Assembly (NCBI GenBank): GCA_014155875.1
Contig: JACEFZ010027757.1
Span: forward strand, 124,001 to 188,000
Source: Cepaea nemoralis
Lineage: Eukaryota > Mollusca > Gastropoda > Stylommatophora > Helicidae
DNA length: 64,000 nucleotides
Reading direction: 5' to 3'
The notes under the pieces are model-generated. The model made no database searches, was not told the DNA's origin, and saw only the letters and a program-made list of their open reading frames with translations. The position numbers were made by a program, and so were the translations under genes. This document shows, one piece after another, positions 45,760-55,948 of this stretch (the stretch's first letter is position 1; every line of letters begins with the position of its first letter).

Positions 45760-46029
45760 CTGTTAAAAAAAACAAATACAAATTAGGACACATATATAAA
45801 GCAACATTTTACAAAATATAATTTAACAAATAAGTGAAAAATTAGTAACATAAATCTATAGAGATGTGAATGCATGCTTTATGAGAAATATGTAGATATT
45901 TGTATGTTAGCAAAAACATTCTGGGTTGTACAACTCGTAAAACACAAGAAATTTTTTAAAACGTTCCCTCGCTATGAACTCAAGCGTAGTCAACACACAT
46001 GCTACTACTTCAAGTGAACTGGGCTGTGT
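45760..46029. other. Intronic sequence, no feature
   Basis: Start of the 3568-bp flower intron on the genomic right of the exon. AT-rich, nothing recognised. Confidence 0.5.
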
Positions 46030-46215
46030 TTTGCATGTGGATTAGCTGTCCCTATTACCAGTGTCCCTTGCAATCAGGGAAACTTCTGAGGTACTTGTAA
46101 TTTACATTCTCAAGTTAAGAACAAGAAGTTAACATTTTAGTCCAACTAACCAGTGTAGGGGTTGAACCCGCTACCTTAAGTTTAAGAGCATGCACTCTTT
46201 TCCATGATGACCTCC
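46030..46215 (-). repeat. SINE4 copy
   Basis: Plus strand: gtggattagctgtccctatt, accagtgtcccttgcaatca, gtaggggttgaacccgctac, then the reversed head ending tgatgacctcc. Matches 1-168 and 56820-57000. Confidence 0.85.
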
Positions 46216-46627
46216 AAGAAATGAATAATAATAATAACAAAAACAATAATTCCTAAGCTCATTCACTGTCAGATTTGTAATACAAATGGAGGAAAAGCTT
46301 TATCAGAAATAATTGGTGGCAGGCAAGTCAGCAAAATGTAAACAGTCTGATAGAAAATGAAAATAGTAAGGTATGGTATCTGTGACTCCTGCTAAAAAGT
46401 GACAGATAATGAACATGGACAGTGGTCATACCTTACAACAAACTCAAATTCATTAAATGTGTGGAAAATAACAATAATAATAACATAAAATTAAGGTAAG
46501 ATATGTACACTGTGTCTTGTGTTTATTAACTCTGACTTGCTTGCAGGCGTCACACAAGCCTGCTTTCATTTTGTATTGTTATATCCTGCTGCTGCCATTA
46601 CTTCTGTGATCTGTAAATGGTCTTGTT

Positions 46628-46990
46628 GTCATCATCATCCAGTGCCTTGCGGGCTGGCTTGGGCAATCATGCTTCTCCACAAATTGCAATCTCCGGCGGC
46701 CTGGATCAACTTGTGTGTTCACTCCCTTCCATGCTATGACCCGACTGTCAATAATCTTCTCACGCAGTCTTCCTCTACCTCTCTTTCCACAGATCTGTCT
46801 GATTGTCACAATATTTCTCAATGTTTGTCTTCTCATAACGTAGCCAACAAATTATGACAGTTTCTTTCTGATGTTTGTGGTAAGTTGTCTTTGCGACTTA
46901 GCCTCCCTCAAAATGCTGATTGCACATTTTGGCTGTCAAATTAATTTTCAGCATTCTTCTATAAAACCACATCTCCAAGGCTTGCAGGGA
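46628..46990 (-). pseudogene. LINE J C-terminus and 3' end
   Basis: Minus strand: MRRQTLRNIVTIRQICGKRG, RGRLREKIIDSRVIAWKGVN, then a Q-F-V-E-K-H-D region and the GATGATG tail (catcatcatcc on the plus strand). Upstream (46860-46990) is decayed coding sequence. The family matches 17335-17560. Confidence 0.75.
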
Positions 46991-47084
46991 TTTTTTTCAC
47001 CTGGTCTTGTTGTATGATTGCTTAATCCTCTGGAAGAGTGAGCTTACCCTGAAAGGTGCTGGCATCTATCAGAGTAAGCCTGGT

Positions 47085-48225
47085 GCAGAAACCTTTCACA
47101 CAACCCCATACTAAAGCACCAGCTGTGTGCAGACTACAGAGCTCTCAATCTCCAGAGACCTTTCACACAACCACACACTAAAGCACCAGCTGTGTGCAGA
47201 CTACAGAGCTCTCCTTCCCCAGAGATCTTTCACACGACCCCATACTAAAGCACCAGCTGTGTGCAGATTACAGAGCTCTCCTTCCCCAGAGACCTTTTAC
47301 ACAACCCCATACTAAAGCACCAGCTGTGTGCAGACTACAGAGCTCTTCTTCCCCAGAGACCTTTCACACAACCCCATACTAAAGCCCCAGCTGTGTGTAG
47401 ACTGCAGAGCTCTCCTTCCCCAGAGACCTTTTACACGACCCCATACTAAAGCACCAGCTGTGTGCAGACTGCAGAGCTCTTCTTCCCCAGAGATCTTTCA
47501 CACAACCCCATACTAAAGCACCAGCTGTGTGCAGACTGCAGAGCTATTCTTCCCCAGAGATCTTTCACACAACCCCATACTAAAGCACCAGCTGTGTGCA
47601 GACTACAGAGCTCTCCTTCCCCAGAGATCTTTCACACAACCCCATACTAAAGCACCAGCTGTGTGCAGACTACAGAGCTCTCCTTTCCCAGAGATCTTTC
47701 ACACAACCCCATACTAAAGCACCAGCTGTGTGCAGACTGCAGAGCTCTCTTTCCCCATAGATCTTTCACACAACCCCATACTAAAGCACCAGCTGTGTGC
47801 AGACTGCAGAGCTCTCCTTCCCCAGAGATCTTTCACACAACCCCACACTAAAGCACCAGCTGTGTGCAGACTGCAGAGCTCTTCTTCCCCAGAGATCTTT
47901 CACACAACCCCATACTAAAGCACCAGCTGTGTGCAGACTGCAGAGCTCTTCTTCCCCAGAGATCTTTCACACAACTCCATACTAAAGCACCAGCTGTGTG
48001 CAGACTGCAGAGCTCTCCTTCCCCAGAGATCTTTCACACAAACCCATACTAAAGCACCAGCTGTGTGCAGACTGCAGAGCTCTTCTTCCCAGAGACCTTT
48101 CACACAATCCCCATACTAAAGCACCAGCTGTGTGCAGACTGCAGAGCTCTCCTTCTCCAGAGACCTTTCACACAACCCCACACCAAAGCAGCAATTGTGT
48201 GCAGACTACAGAGCTCTCCTTCCCC
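47085..48225. repeat. 67-bp minisatellite, about 17 units, in a flower intron
   Basis: Unit: actaaagcaccagctgtgtg, cagactacagagctctcctt, ccccagagacctttcacaca. Every second frame gives overlapping 62-codon ORFs, which are artefacts. The flanks (47020-47085 and 48226-48440) match 53010-53240, where the same segment occurs only once. Confidence 0.95.
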
Positions 48226-48445
48226 ACCCCAAGTTCAGAAACCAGAGGGGTGTGCAAATCCAGCACTGAAACTTCACATTTGCACACTGCATGTTGGGAT
48301 GTAACCAGACCATGATTCAGTACAGCACTTACAGCCTGGCTGGGGTTAGGCCTGGGGTTGGTCATGTTTCCTCTGAGGGTTTGAGGTATTTCATTGTCAA
48401 CAGACTCCAGCCCAAAGCTCTGAGGCAGATGAGCACATGCAAGAC
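48226..48445 (+). repeat. Right part of the dispersed element that carries the 67-bp array
   Basis: aagttcagaaaccagagggg resembles aagctcagaaaccattggca at 53190. 48300-48420 (gtaaccagaccatgattcag, catgtttcctctgaggg, actgtcaacaacc-like text) resembles 55120-55160 and 55515-55590, which flank the 30-bp array. Confidence 0.6.
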
Positions 48446-49170
48446 AATATGTCAGGAACTATGCCAAGAAGTAAGAGGAAGGAATGCTAACAGCTTAAAA
48501 AAATTGCTTAAAAGTTGACAGGGTTGACTTCATTGCACCGGGTTTTATCCCATATGGCTCGGTCTCTTTCCGCAGCGCGGAAAGCGTCGCACAAAGCACG
48601 AACTCCGTAGCCCTAGCGACGACCCACAGGAGTCTCCGAAAAATTTAACTCATGAACCGAAGGACGCGGCCCGGAATCGAACCCACAACCTCCGGAGCCC
48701 TAGTTAAACGGCTTGACCACTTCACCATGAAGACTCCTGAATGCTAACAGCAAGCTTCAATATGTCAGGAACTATGTCAAGAAGCAGGAGGAGGGAATGC
48801 TAACTGCGAGCTTCAATATGTCAGGAACTACGTCAAGAAGCAGAAGGAGGGAATGCTAACTGCAAGCTTCAATATGTCAGGAACTATGTCAAGAAGCAGA
48901 AGGAAGGAATGCTAACTGCAAGCTTCAATATGTCAGGAACTATGTCAAGAAGCAGAAGGAGGGAATGCTAACTGCAAGCTTCAATATGTCAGGAACTATG
49001 TCAAGAAGTAGACGGAGGGAATGCTAACTGCAAGCTTCAATATGTCAGGAACTATGTCAAGAAGTAGACGGAGGGAATGCTAACTGCAAGCTTCAATATG
49101 TCAGGAACTATGTCAAGAAGTAGACGGAGGGAATGCTAACTGCAAGCTTCAATATGTCAGGAACTATGCC
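48446..49170. repeat. 56-bp minisatellite interrupted by a SINE2
   Basis: Unit: gaatgctaactgcaagcttc, aatatgtcaggaactatgtc, aagaagtagacggag. Exact 56-bp offsets occur at 48795, 48851 and 48907. The first unit lies left of the SINE2 insertion, the remaining seven to eight on its right. Confidence 0.95.
48495..48738 (-). repeat. SINE2 copy with a 13-bp TSD inside the 56-bp array
   Basis: Flanked by GAATGCTAACAGC (48482-48494 and 48739-48751), which is array sequence. Minus strand: gagtcttcatggtgaagtgg, B-box-like gggttcgattccgg, body and an end in cttttaagc. The duplicated site shows the insertion came after the array's first units existed. Confidence 0.95.
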
Positions 49171-49186
49171 AACTCTGCTAACTGCA

Positions 49187-49207
49187 CACACACACACAGA
49201 GCGAGAG

Positions 49208-49281
<74 letters not shown>
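49187..49281. repeat. (AC)n/(GA)n microsatellite near a flower exon
   Basis: CA repeats then GA repeats, ending 46 bp from the exon's 5' splice site (minus strand), so the intron begins with a long CT run in transcript sense. Confidence 0.96.
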
Positions 49282-49286
<5 letters not shown>

Positions 49287-49327
49287 ACTCAATATATGAC
49301 CGAATATTTATAAAGTAAGTCACTCAC

Positions 49328-49453
49328 ATTGCATAAGCTATGGCCTTCTGCCAGTACGTTCTCCTCTCACTGAACCGACTGATTGGTTGAATGAAGTCCA
49401 GGAACTGGCAACAACACGGAGCTTCCATGATTATCACAAAAAACCCCAGCAAC
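49328..49453 (-). CDS. CACFD1: Flower homologue, internal coding exon with the MEAPCC motif
   Basis: A 126-bp minus-strand exon from 49453 (acceptor tgtctttgcag) to 49328 (donor gtgagtga). It starts with the last base of a codon, gives 41 full codons and ends with two bases (AT) that join the next exon as ATA. It encodes LLGFFVIIMEAPCCCQFLDF followed by a polar loop (ISRFSERRTYWQKAIAYA). The glutamate in the membrane segment before APCC is the conserved acidic residue implicated in Ca2+ permeation of Drosophila Flower. The upstream exon should end with two bases completing a codon with G; I did not find it between 49454 and 64000. Confidence 0.9.
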
Positions 49454-49504
49454 CTGCAAAGACAAGTGCACAATGTGTTACTACCTACACACAGGTCAAG
49501 GCAG

Positions 49505-49720
49505 CAGCAGTAGCGTAGTGGCTGGCCACTCCTCTGCTGTCCCAGTGATCAGGGGTTCAACCTGCAGTGGAGTGGACTGAAAGTTGTACACTTGACCTCG
49601 GCTTCCAGGTCAACCCAGCCTAAAATGGCTACCAGGAAATGTCTGGGGAAGTAAAGGTGGTTAGTGTGGTACTGACCTTATCACACATGAGTGCTGATTG
49701 GTCTATAAAACATATGTCTA
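49505..49720 (+). repeat. SINE5 copy
   Basis: Head agcagtagcgtagtggctgg (A-box-like) and caggggttcaacc (B-box-like), body ttccaggtcaacccagccta, aatgtctggggaagtaaagg, tactgaccttatcacacatg, end tgattggtctataaaacata. The segment from 49571 is duplicated 201 bp further on at 49772. Confidence 0.87.
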
Positions 49721-50350
49721 GTAACATGAGTGCTGATTGGTTTATAACACATATGTCTGCAACATGAGTGGAGTGGACTGAAAGTTGTACACTTGACCTC
49801 GGCTTCCAGGTCAACCCAGCCTAAAATGGCTACCAGGATATGTCTGGGGAAGTAAAGGTGGTTAGTGTGGTACTGACCTTATCACACATGAGTGCTGATT
49901 GGTCTATAAAACATATGTCTAGTAACATGAGTGCTGATTGGTTTATAAAACATATGTCTAGCAACATGAGTGCTGATTGGTTTATAAAACATATGTCTAG
50001 CAACATGAGTGACGATTGGTTTATAAAACACAGGTCTAGCAACATGAGTGCTGATTCATCTATAAAACATATGTCTAGCAACATGAGTGATGATTGGTTT
50101 ATAAAACACAGGTCTAGCAACACGAGTGCTGATTGGTCTATAAAACTTCTGTCTAGCAACATGAGTGATGATTGGTCTATAAAACATCTGTCTAGCAACA
50201 TGAGTGATGATTGGTCTATAAAATATATGTCTATCAACATGAGTGATGATTGGTCTATAAAACTTCTGTGCCTAGTAACATGAGTGATGATTGGTCTATA
50301 AAACATCTGTGTCTAGCAACATGAGTGATGATTGGTCTATAAAACATATG
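49690..50350. repeat. 39-bp minisatellite in a SINE5 tail
   Basis: Units of 39 bp (aacatgagtgctgattggtc, tataaaacatatgtctagc) begin in the tail of the first SINE5 copy, are interrupted by a second SINE5 body (49772-49915), then run for about 12 more units. Several units vary (aggtctagc, tctgtgtctagc). Confidence 0.93.
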
Positions 50351-50383
50351 TCAAGCAACATATGCCAATGCACCTTTGAGGCA

Positions 50384-50552
50384 TGTATAGGGTGTATTTT
50401 TAATGACTGCAGTTTCTGAAAATAGTGCCGTTCCAAGTTTTGTATTTACCTACTGTGGAGTTCATGTAACACAATGCACAATAGTAGGTAAATACAAAAC
50501 TTGGAACGGCAATATTTTCAAAATTACAGTCATTAAAAATACACCCTATACA
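50384..50552. mobile_element. Foldback MITE with arms of about 70-75 bp
   Basis: Starts tgtatagggtgtatttttaa and ends with its reverse complement ttaaaaatacaccctataca. The arms match nearly throughout (gccgttccaagttttgtatt / aatacaaaacttggaacggc), with a spacer of about 30 bp. No coding capacity. The TSD is unclear. Confidence 0.9.
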
Positions 50553-50679
50553 AGGAATGTGTTATTTTAATTATACACATGTAATGGGACTAAATGGGCT
50601 GGAGTTGAAGATAGTGGATGGTCTCTCTAAGGAGGTGAAGTCTGTTACAGTTAAGCTTCATTTTTATTACAGGCCAGGT

Positions 50680-51420
50680 GAGTATAAGAGAAAATGAACA
50701 AACTGACTGGGCCAGGCTACTGTGGAAAGTGGATGAGAATGGGCCAGGTGGATATACAGAATGCTCTCAGAGAGGCAGGGAAATTAAGCAAATCGCATTA
50801 CGACTGTGTATCTGCTGCCTTAAACAGAATATCAAGTAAAAAGGAGTGATGCCAAATAAGAGCGCTATGTTTGGAACCAAAGAAGAATTGTCAAACAACA
50901 CTGGTCTCGCCAGCTGCTACACAATAAAAGACAGAGGTTGAAAAACCTAAACATAATTCAGGAGCCAGTCCCTTTTTCTCAGGAACCAGCATATTTCTTT
51001 GGCAGACACTGGCTAAGAAAATTACTGGAAATTCAAGTGCCAGGCAGACATGTTTAGGAGCCATGGTGACAGAGCACCTGGATTTTTCTACCCCTGCCAA
51101 AGGAGATACAGAACAGGGTATCTGAGCACTTATAGTTTGATGTGCAGTGAGGATAATCTGACAACTGACTAACTAACTAAAACTACATAACTAACTACCT
51201 ACCTACCTACCTAATCAATCAACCAACCACCTACCTATCTAACCAACCAAACAACTAAATAACTAACTCTAATTTACTTACTCAAACTAAATAATTAACT
51301 AATTAACTACATAATCAATCAACCAACCACATACCTACCTACCTACCTAACTAACCAACAAACTAACTACCTCAAATTGAACACCTGACCACCTACCTAA
51401 CCAACCAACCAATTAATGTA
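50680..51420 (+). pseudogene. LINE RNase H end with a degenerate (AACT)n tail
   Basis: VSIRENEQTDWARLL at 50690-50735 resembles the RGNEQADRLA motif of LINE RNase H, and the frame decays to about 51160. 51166-51420 is a long, varied AACT/CCTA/AACC repeat, the expanded tail, as at 18361-18465. Confidence 0.6.
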
Positions 51421-51519
51421 ATTGGACTGGTAACTGTGTCATGGAAAGCAAACTGCCAGGACCTCACTTATATATTAGCAACCTAAAGTAGTCAGGCACA
51501 GGGTACATGGTTTGGCTTG

Positions 51520-51860
51520 TAAAGCAGCCATGGTGGCACACTGGTTGGCATATTTGCCTACAAAGACAATGGTTATGGTTTAATCAAATGCAGTGGCAGG
51601 ATTGCTTTTTTTTTTACCCGTAGAGCTATGGTGTTGAAGTAAAAGAAAAAACACAAAGGATCTTTTTATATGTCTTGAGGCCTAGTGGGCCAATGGTCCT
51701 AGCCATATATTTTTCTGAACTGAATTGGCACTCTACAGGTAATGTGATCAACTTTATGGTCAAAACATATGGTCAACATTATGGGGCCAACATTACGGTC
51801 AATATTAATATTTATGGACCGAATTGGCACTCTACAGGTAATGTGGTCAACATCATTTTA
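51520..51860 (+). repeat. tRNA-like SINE head and a two-copy repeat
   Basis: gcagccatggtggcacactg and ttatggtttaatcaaatgc resemble A and B boxes. Further on, aattggcactctacaggtaa occurs twice (51724 and about 51822). Confidence 0.5.
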
Positions 51861-51894
51861 GTCACCTTCATTTCTCAGGAAATTCCCTGGTGCA

Positions 51895-52018
51895 CATTTA
51901 TGCTGATATGACCTCGGGGACAAGATCAATTTTTAAAAATGCCCTGATGGGGACTTGACCACACAACCACCCGGCTGGCAGGCAAGCATGCTAGTCACTG
52001 CACTCATCTCATAGCATA
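51895..52018 (-). repeat. SINE5-like head, minus strand
   Basis: Minus strand: gtgcagtgactagcatgctt, gcctgccagccgggtggttg and tggtcaagtccccatc (A box, anticodon arm, B box order). 52019-52282 holds no named feature. Confidence 0.6.
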
Positions 52019-52282
52019 GGTACAATAACTTGCAGAATTTTCTGGGAACTGCCTGGGACAGAGAGGTGGCAAGGAAGAGAATGGGCCACCTAACCTCAGT
52101 TTACCATGGTCCAGAATATGTGAAAACTTAACCCCTCATGCCCTAACAGCAGTATTTGTCATGGGGGCCGCCACTGGCATTTTTAATGTCATATGTGAAT
52201 CTCTACCTCCTCGCACAATAAAGCAGACAAAAGACAACAAGTGACTGCCTAGCTTTTCTACATTATAAAATGTTATTGGCAT

Positions 52283-52562
52283 GTCCCGTACTGGACTTTG
52301 CAATCAACCCCAGTATTTAATGGCGGCTTATGATTTAATCATCGTCATCATGTACTGTCAGCTCTACGGCGAAGGAGTTACAGACGCAGTTCGTAATACC
52401 GCATACCCACACTGCCCACCTTGCGTTTGTTTTTTTACAAAATGGTATGGGTGCCGGTCGTTCAGAAAGCAATGGCAAACTACTGAATGTAAACTTGCCA
52501 AGAGATTCCAACAGCAAACAATTCTGGTGTTGACTGTGATGTCCTGTAAAGGATATGCAACT
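52283..52562 (+). repeat. SINE1 copy with an inverted fragment at its 5' side
   Basis: 52358-52562 is a plus-strand SINE1 (ggtgccggtcgttcagaaag, tggtgttgactgtgatgtcc). 52283-52330 (caatcaaccccagtatttaa, cggcttatgattt) resembles the SINE1 3' end in the opposite orientation. Confidence 0.75.
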
Positions 52563-52570
52563 AACTTAAC

Positions 52571-52790
52571 ATCATGTACCGTGCCGATAAGCGCGGGTGG
52601 TCATGTTTCGCCATCTTACCAGAGTCATGGATTAGCTTTGTGTTCTCATCTAAACCATACCACATGGCCAAGCCATCCAGGTATTTACTTCTCTGCCTTC
52701 CCCTTGTTCTTTTCCCTCAATCTTGCCAGTTGTCACCAAGTTCTTCAATTTATTTCTTTTCATAACATGTCCAAAACATTGTCATTTAAC
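52571..52790 (-). mobile_element. LINE H 3'-end fragment
   Basis: Plus strand: gtgccgataagcgcgggtgg, ccatggccaag-like text, tttacttctctgccttcccc, tgccagttgtcaccaagttc, ttttcataacatg. Adjoins the SINE1 tail. Confidence 0.8.
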
Positions 52791-53009
52791 AATGCTAGTT
52801 CAGTTTGTTAGTACTTTCTAAATGGCTAAAGTCTTATAATATCAAAATAAACAGAAAATGATCTGCTTCCAAATCCCCAGTGACCGAGTACGAACCCTGG
52901 ACTCAGTATGTCGGGAAGTTATGAAACTCCACGTTTCACTATCCCCAAAGCCACAGATGGTTTCTATATTATAACAGCAGAACAAGAGCACATCACAAAA
53001 AGCTGTAAT

Positions 53010-53240
53010 TGGTAAATCTTCTGGAATAGTGAGTTTTAACTAAAGTCCAGTGCATTGGCCTGCAGATCACCCAAAACCTGACAAGAACTTGCTTCAACTG
53101 GAGTGAGGCTGTTGCAAGGATTCTCCTCCCAACTCATTACTGAAGCACCATCTGCATGTAAACTGTGCTGCTGAGTTCTCCTTCCCTTCTACAAGCTCAG
53201 AAACCATTGGCATGTGCAAGACTGGATGCTAAGAAGCCAG
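53010..53240 (+). repeat. Dispersed element with one copy of the 67-bp array unit
   Basis: tctggaatagtgag, ctgaagcaccatctgcatgt, gctgagttctccttcc and aagctcagaaaccattggca match, in order, the left flank, unit and right flank of the array at 47020-48290, but the unit appears once. Confidence 0.65.
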
Positions 53241-53266
53241 GGAGTCGGTTGTTCATAGCATACTGT

Positions 53267-54237
53267 GTCAGGTCTTAGTCAGATATGACTGAGCTACTGT
53301 ATGACAGTAAGTCAGGTCTTAGTCAGATATGACTGAGCTACCGTATGACAGTAGACGGTACTACCTGCTTTCTGTCAGCGCCGAATGTTTGGCGGCGCTT
53401 ACCAAACCCGACACCCCACATTGTGCCACGGCTTCGGGCGGAAGAGCACAATTGGGAGGGTACTAGCCTTATCCTGGTGCAAGGTAATGCAACCCAAAGA
53501 CAAAATAAGTCATGGCAGGGCAGACCAGGCCCTAAGCCTTGGTTGGCAGCTGGTCTAGGATCGAAGCTCCGACAGGCGGACAGTTAGAGCATTGCTTTGC
53601 TGATCCGGCAGCTTCTGCAGCTTGTCTTGTTCCAGATTATAGGTGTTAACTTTCCTCTGGAGTGAACTAGGCAGGCCGAGAGAGGGATCATGCTGCATGG
53701 GCAACACATGGTTTCTTTAATTTAGCCCAGGCTTTGTGCAATGGAGAGTTGATCAGGTTGTGTGACGGTGTATTCCATGCTCAGTCTTCGTAGACTTAGA
53801 TGGATAGGACACATTAGGAGGATGGATGATTGTAGAATACCAAAGGACATCTTTTTTGGTGAATTACAGATGGGTAGGAGATCTCAGGGTCGGCCTCTAC
53901 TACGATACAAAGATGTGTGTAAGCGGGACATGATTGATACAGGCATTGATAATGCACATTGGGAGCACGACGCCGCTGAACGTGTTGCATGGAGGGCAAC
54001 TATCAGAAATGGAATAAAGACAAAGGAGAAAATGATTGCAGATAAAGCACACACAGAGCGTGAGAGACGTAAGATGGTGCAAAATGGTGGAAATGACCAT
54101 GTTTTAAACATGCACCTACTGTGGGCAAACATTTGCAGCAAGAATTGGCCTTACCAGCCATGGATCATAGTTATTAAAGCCTTTTTGAAGCACAATGTAC
54201 CAAACTATCATCTGTCGAGGTGGAAAGGTGCCAATGT
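53267..54237 (+). pseudogene. LINE L deletion derivative: 5' head joined to the C-terminal end
   Basis: 53267-53750 is the LINE L 5' region, with a duplicated 45-bp start (gtcaggtcttagtcagatat twice). At about 53750 it joins the ORF2 C-terminus: LRWIGHIRRMDDCRIPKDIF, GRRSQGRPLLRYKDVCKRDM, IDNAHWEHDAAERVAWRATI, then a decayed C2H2 finger (hLLWANICSKN region) and 3' UTR to 54237. Endonuclease and RT are missing. Confidence 0.8.
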
Positions 54238-54239
54238 AA

Positions 54240-54800
54240 ACTGTATGACAGTAGACGGTACTACCTGCTTTCTGTTAGTGCCGAATGTTGGGTCTTAGAC
54301 AGATATGACTAAGCTACCTTATGACAGTAGACGGTACTACCCGCTTTCTATTAGCGCCGAATGTTGGGTTACGCTCACCAAAACTGACATCACACATTGT
54401 GCCAACGACTTTGGGCGGAGTAGCGCAATTGGGAGGGTACAAGCCTTATCCTGGTGTGAAGAAATGCAACCTAAAGACTACTAAGTGTCATGGCAGGGCA
54501 GACCAGGCCATAAGTCTTGGTTGGCAGCTGGTCTAGGATCGAAGCTCCGACAGCTTTGCTGATCCAGCAGCTTGTCTTGCTCAAGACATATTGGTGTTAT
54601 CTTTCCTCTGGAATAAACTAGGCAGGCCAAGAGAGAGATCATGCTGCATGGGCAACACATGGTTTCTACAATTCAGCCCAAACTTTGTGCTATGGAGAGG
54701 TAGAACCCCATCCCTGATCTTAACTGGTCTCAGAATCAAATCAGCACAATGTAACAAAATATCGTCTGTCAAGACAGCCAGCTGCCAGTCAGTCACAGAG
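54240..54800 (+). mobile_element. Second LINE L head-to-tail deletion derivative
   Basis: Begins tgtatgacagtagacggtac, repeats it after a short duplication at 54320, continues through the LINE L 5' region (gtacaagccttatcctggtg, tttgctgatccagcagctt) and ends in the 3' UTR motif atcgtctgtcaagacagcca near 54780. Confidence 0.75.
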
Positions 54801-54814
54801 GTAAGGTGACACAT

Positions 54815-55135
54815 TCCCTTTCCATTTTGTGAGACTAGCACAGTGACTAGATTGCTGGCCAGCCAGCCCGGTGGATGTGAAGAGACCTGGTGGCCATTTG
54901 TTATAACAAAATGAGGTGAGGTGGCCTATTCCCTTCCTTGCCACCTTTCCATTTTGTGAGACTAGCACAGTGACTAGTTTTCTGGCCTGCTAGCCTGGTG
55001 GTCATGGGTTCAAATCCCTATCAAAGCAGGTGTTATTTTTAATGGACCTGAGCTGCCAAGTCAACCCAGCCTCAAATGGCCACCAGAAAATGTCCTGGGA
55101 AGTAAATACAACCAGAATATAACCAGGTCAAGATT
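54815..55135 (+). repeat. SINE5 copy with a duplicated head
   Basis: The head region ttttgtgagactagcacagt, gactag occurs at about 54830 and 54952. After the second come B-box-like gggttcaaatcc and the SINE5 body aagtcaacccagcctcaaat, gtcctgggaagtaaat. The 30-bp array starts directly downstream. Confidence 0.85.
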
Positions 55136-55515
55136 CAGCCAGGCACACATAGACAGGTCATGATTCAGCCAGGGACACATAGACAGGTCATGATTCAGCT
55201 AGGCACACATAGACAGGTCATGATTCAGCCAGGCACACATAGACAGGTCATGATTCAGCCAGGCACACATAGACAGGTCATGATTCAGCCAGGCACACAT
55301 AGACATGTCATGATTCAGCCAGGCACACATAGACAGGTCATGATTCAGCCAGGCACACATAGACATGTCATGATTCAGCCAGGTACACATAGACAGGTCA
55401 TGATTCAGCCAGGCACACATAGACAGGTCATGATTCAGCCAGGCACACATAGACATGTCATGATTCAGCCAGACACACATAGACAGGTCATGATTCAGCC
55501 AGGCACACATAGACA
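55136..55515. repeat. 30-bp minisatellite, about 12 units
   Basis: Unit: cagccaggcacacatagaca, ggtcatgatt. Very regular from 55150 to 55515. 10-residue repeats in the open frames are artefacts. Confidence 0.96.
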
Positions 55516-55799
55516 GGTTGAGATTAGGCTTGAGTGGATGTTTCCTCCACAGCTTCTAGGTGTGCCACTGTCAACAACCAAATGTCCTGACAAAATGAAA
55601 AGCTATAATTGCATAAATGATCAAACAGGGAGAAGGCAGACTACTCACATCAGAAGAATTCCTGCGACCAGACACAGCGGCGTAAATGTTATTATCCTAA
55701 ACAGACCTGTGATCATTGCACCTGAAGGAACAAACAACATTTATTTTCAGTATAAATTATTTCTTAGGTCAGCCAAAAAGAATAGTCTAGATGTTTTAA

Positions 55800-55912
55800 A
55801 AGAAGTTAACACACAAAAGCAACTTATCACAAACATCTGCAAGAGTCAACTGACATGTTTTGGCCACATTATGAGAAGAAAAAAACCTGGAACATGTTAC
55901 AGATATTATTTT
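55800..55912 (+). mobile_element. LINE H fragment
   Basis: Encodes NICKSQLTCFGHIMRRKK, the FGHxMRRxK motif of LINE H. A similar short piece lies at 59500-59600 (LARYEK-like frame; cacgttatgagaagacaaaa). Confidence 0.6.
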
Positions 55913-55948
55913 TCCCTTTACTTTCACTCATTTTAAACTCAAGTGTAG

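Noticed and set aside
47127..48315. Series of 62-codon ORFs spaced 67 bp apart
   Set aside because: Each is the same frame of the 67-bp repeat unit, shifted by one unit.
52281..52811. 176-codon plus-strand ORF
   Set aside because: It runs through a SINE1 and the antisense of a LINE H 3' end.
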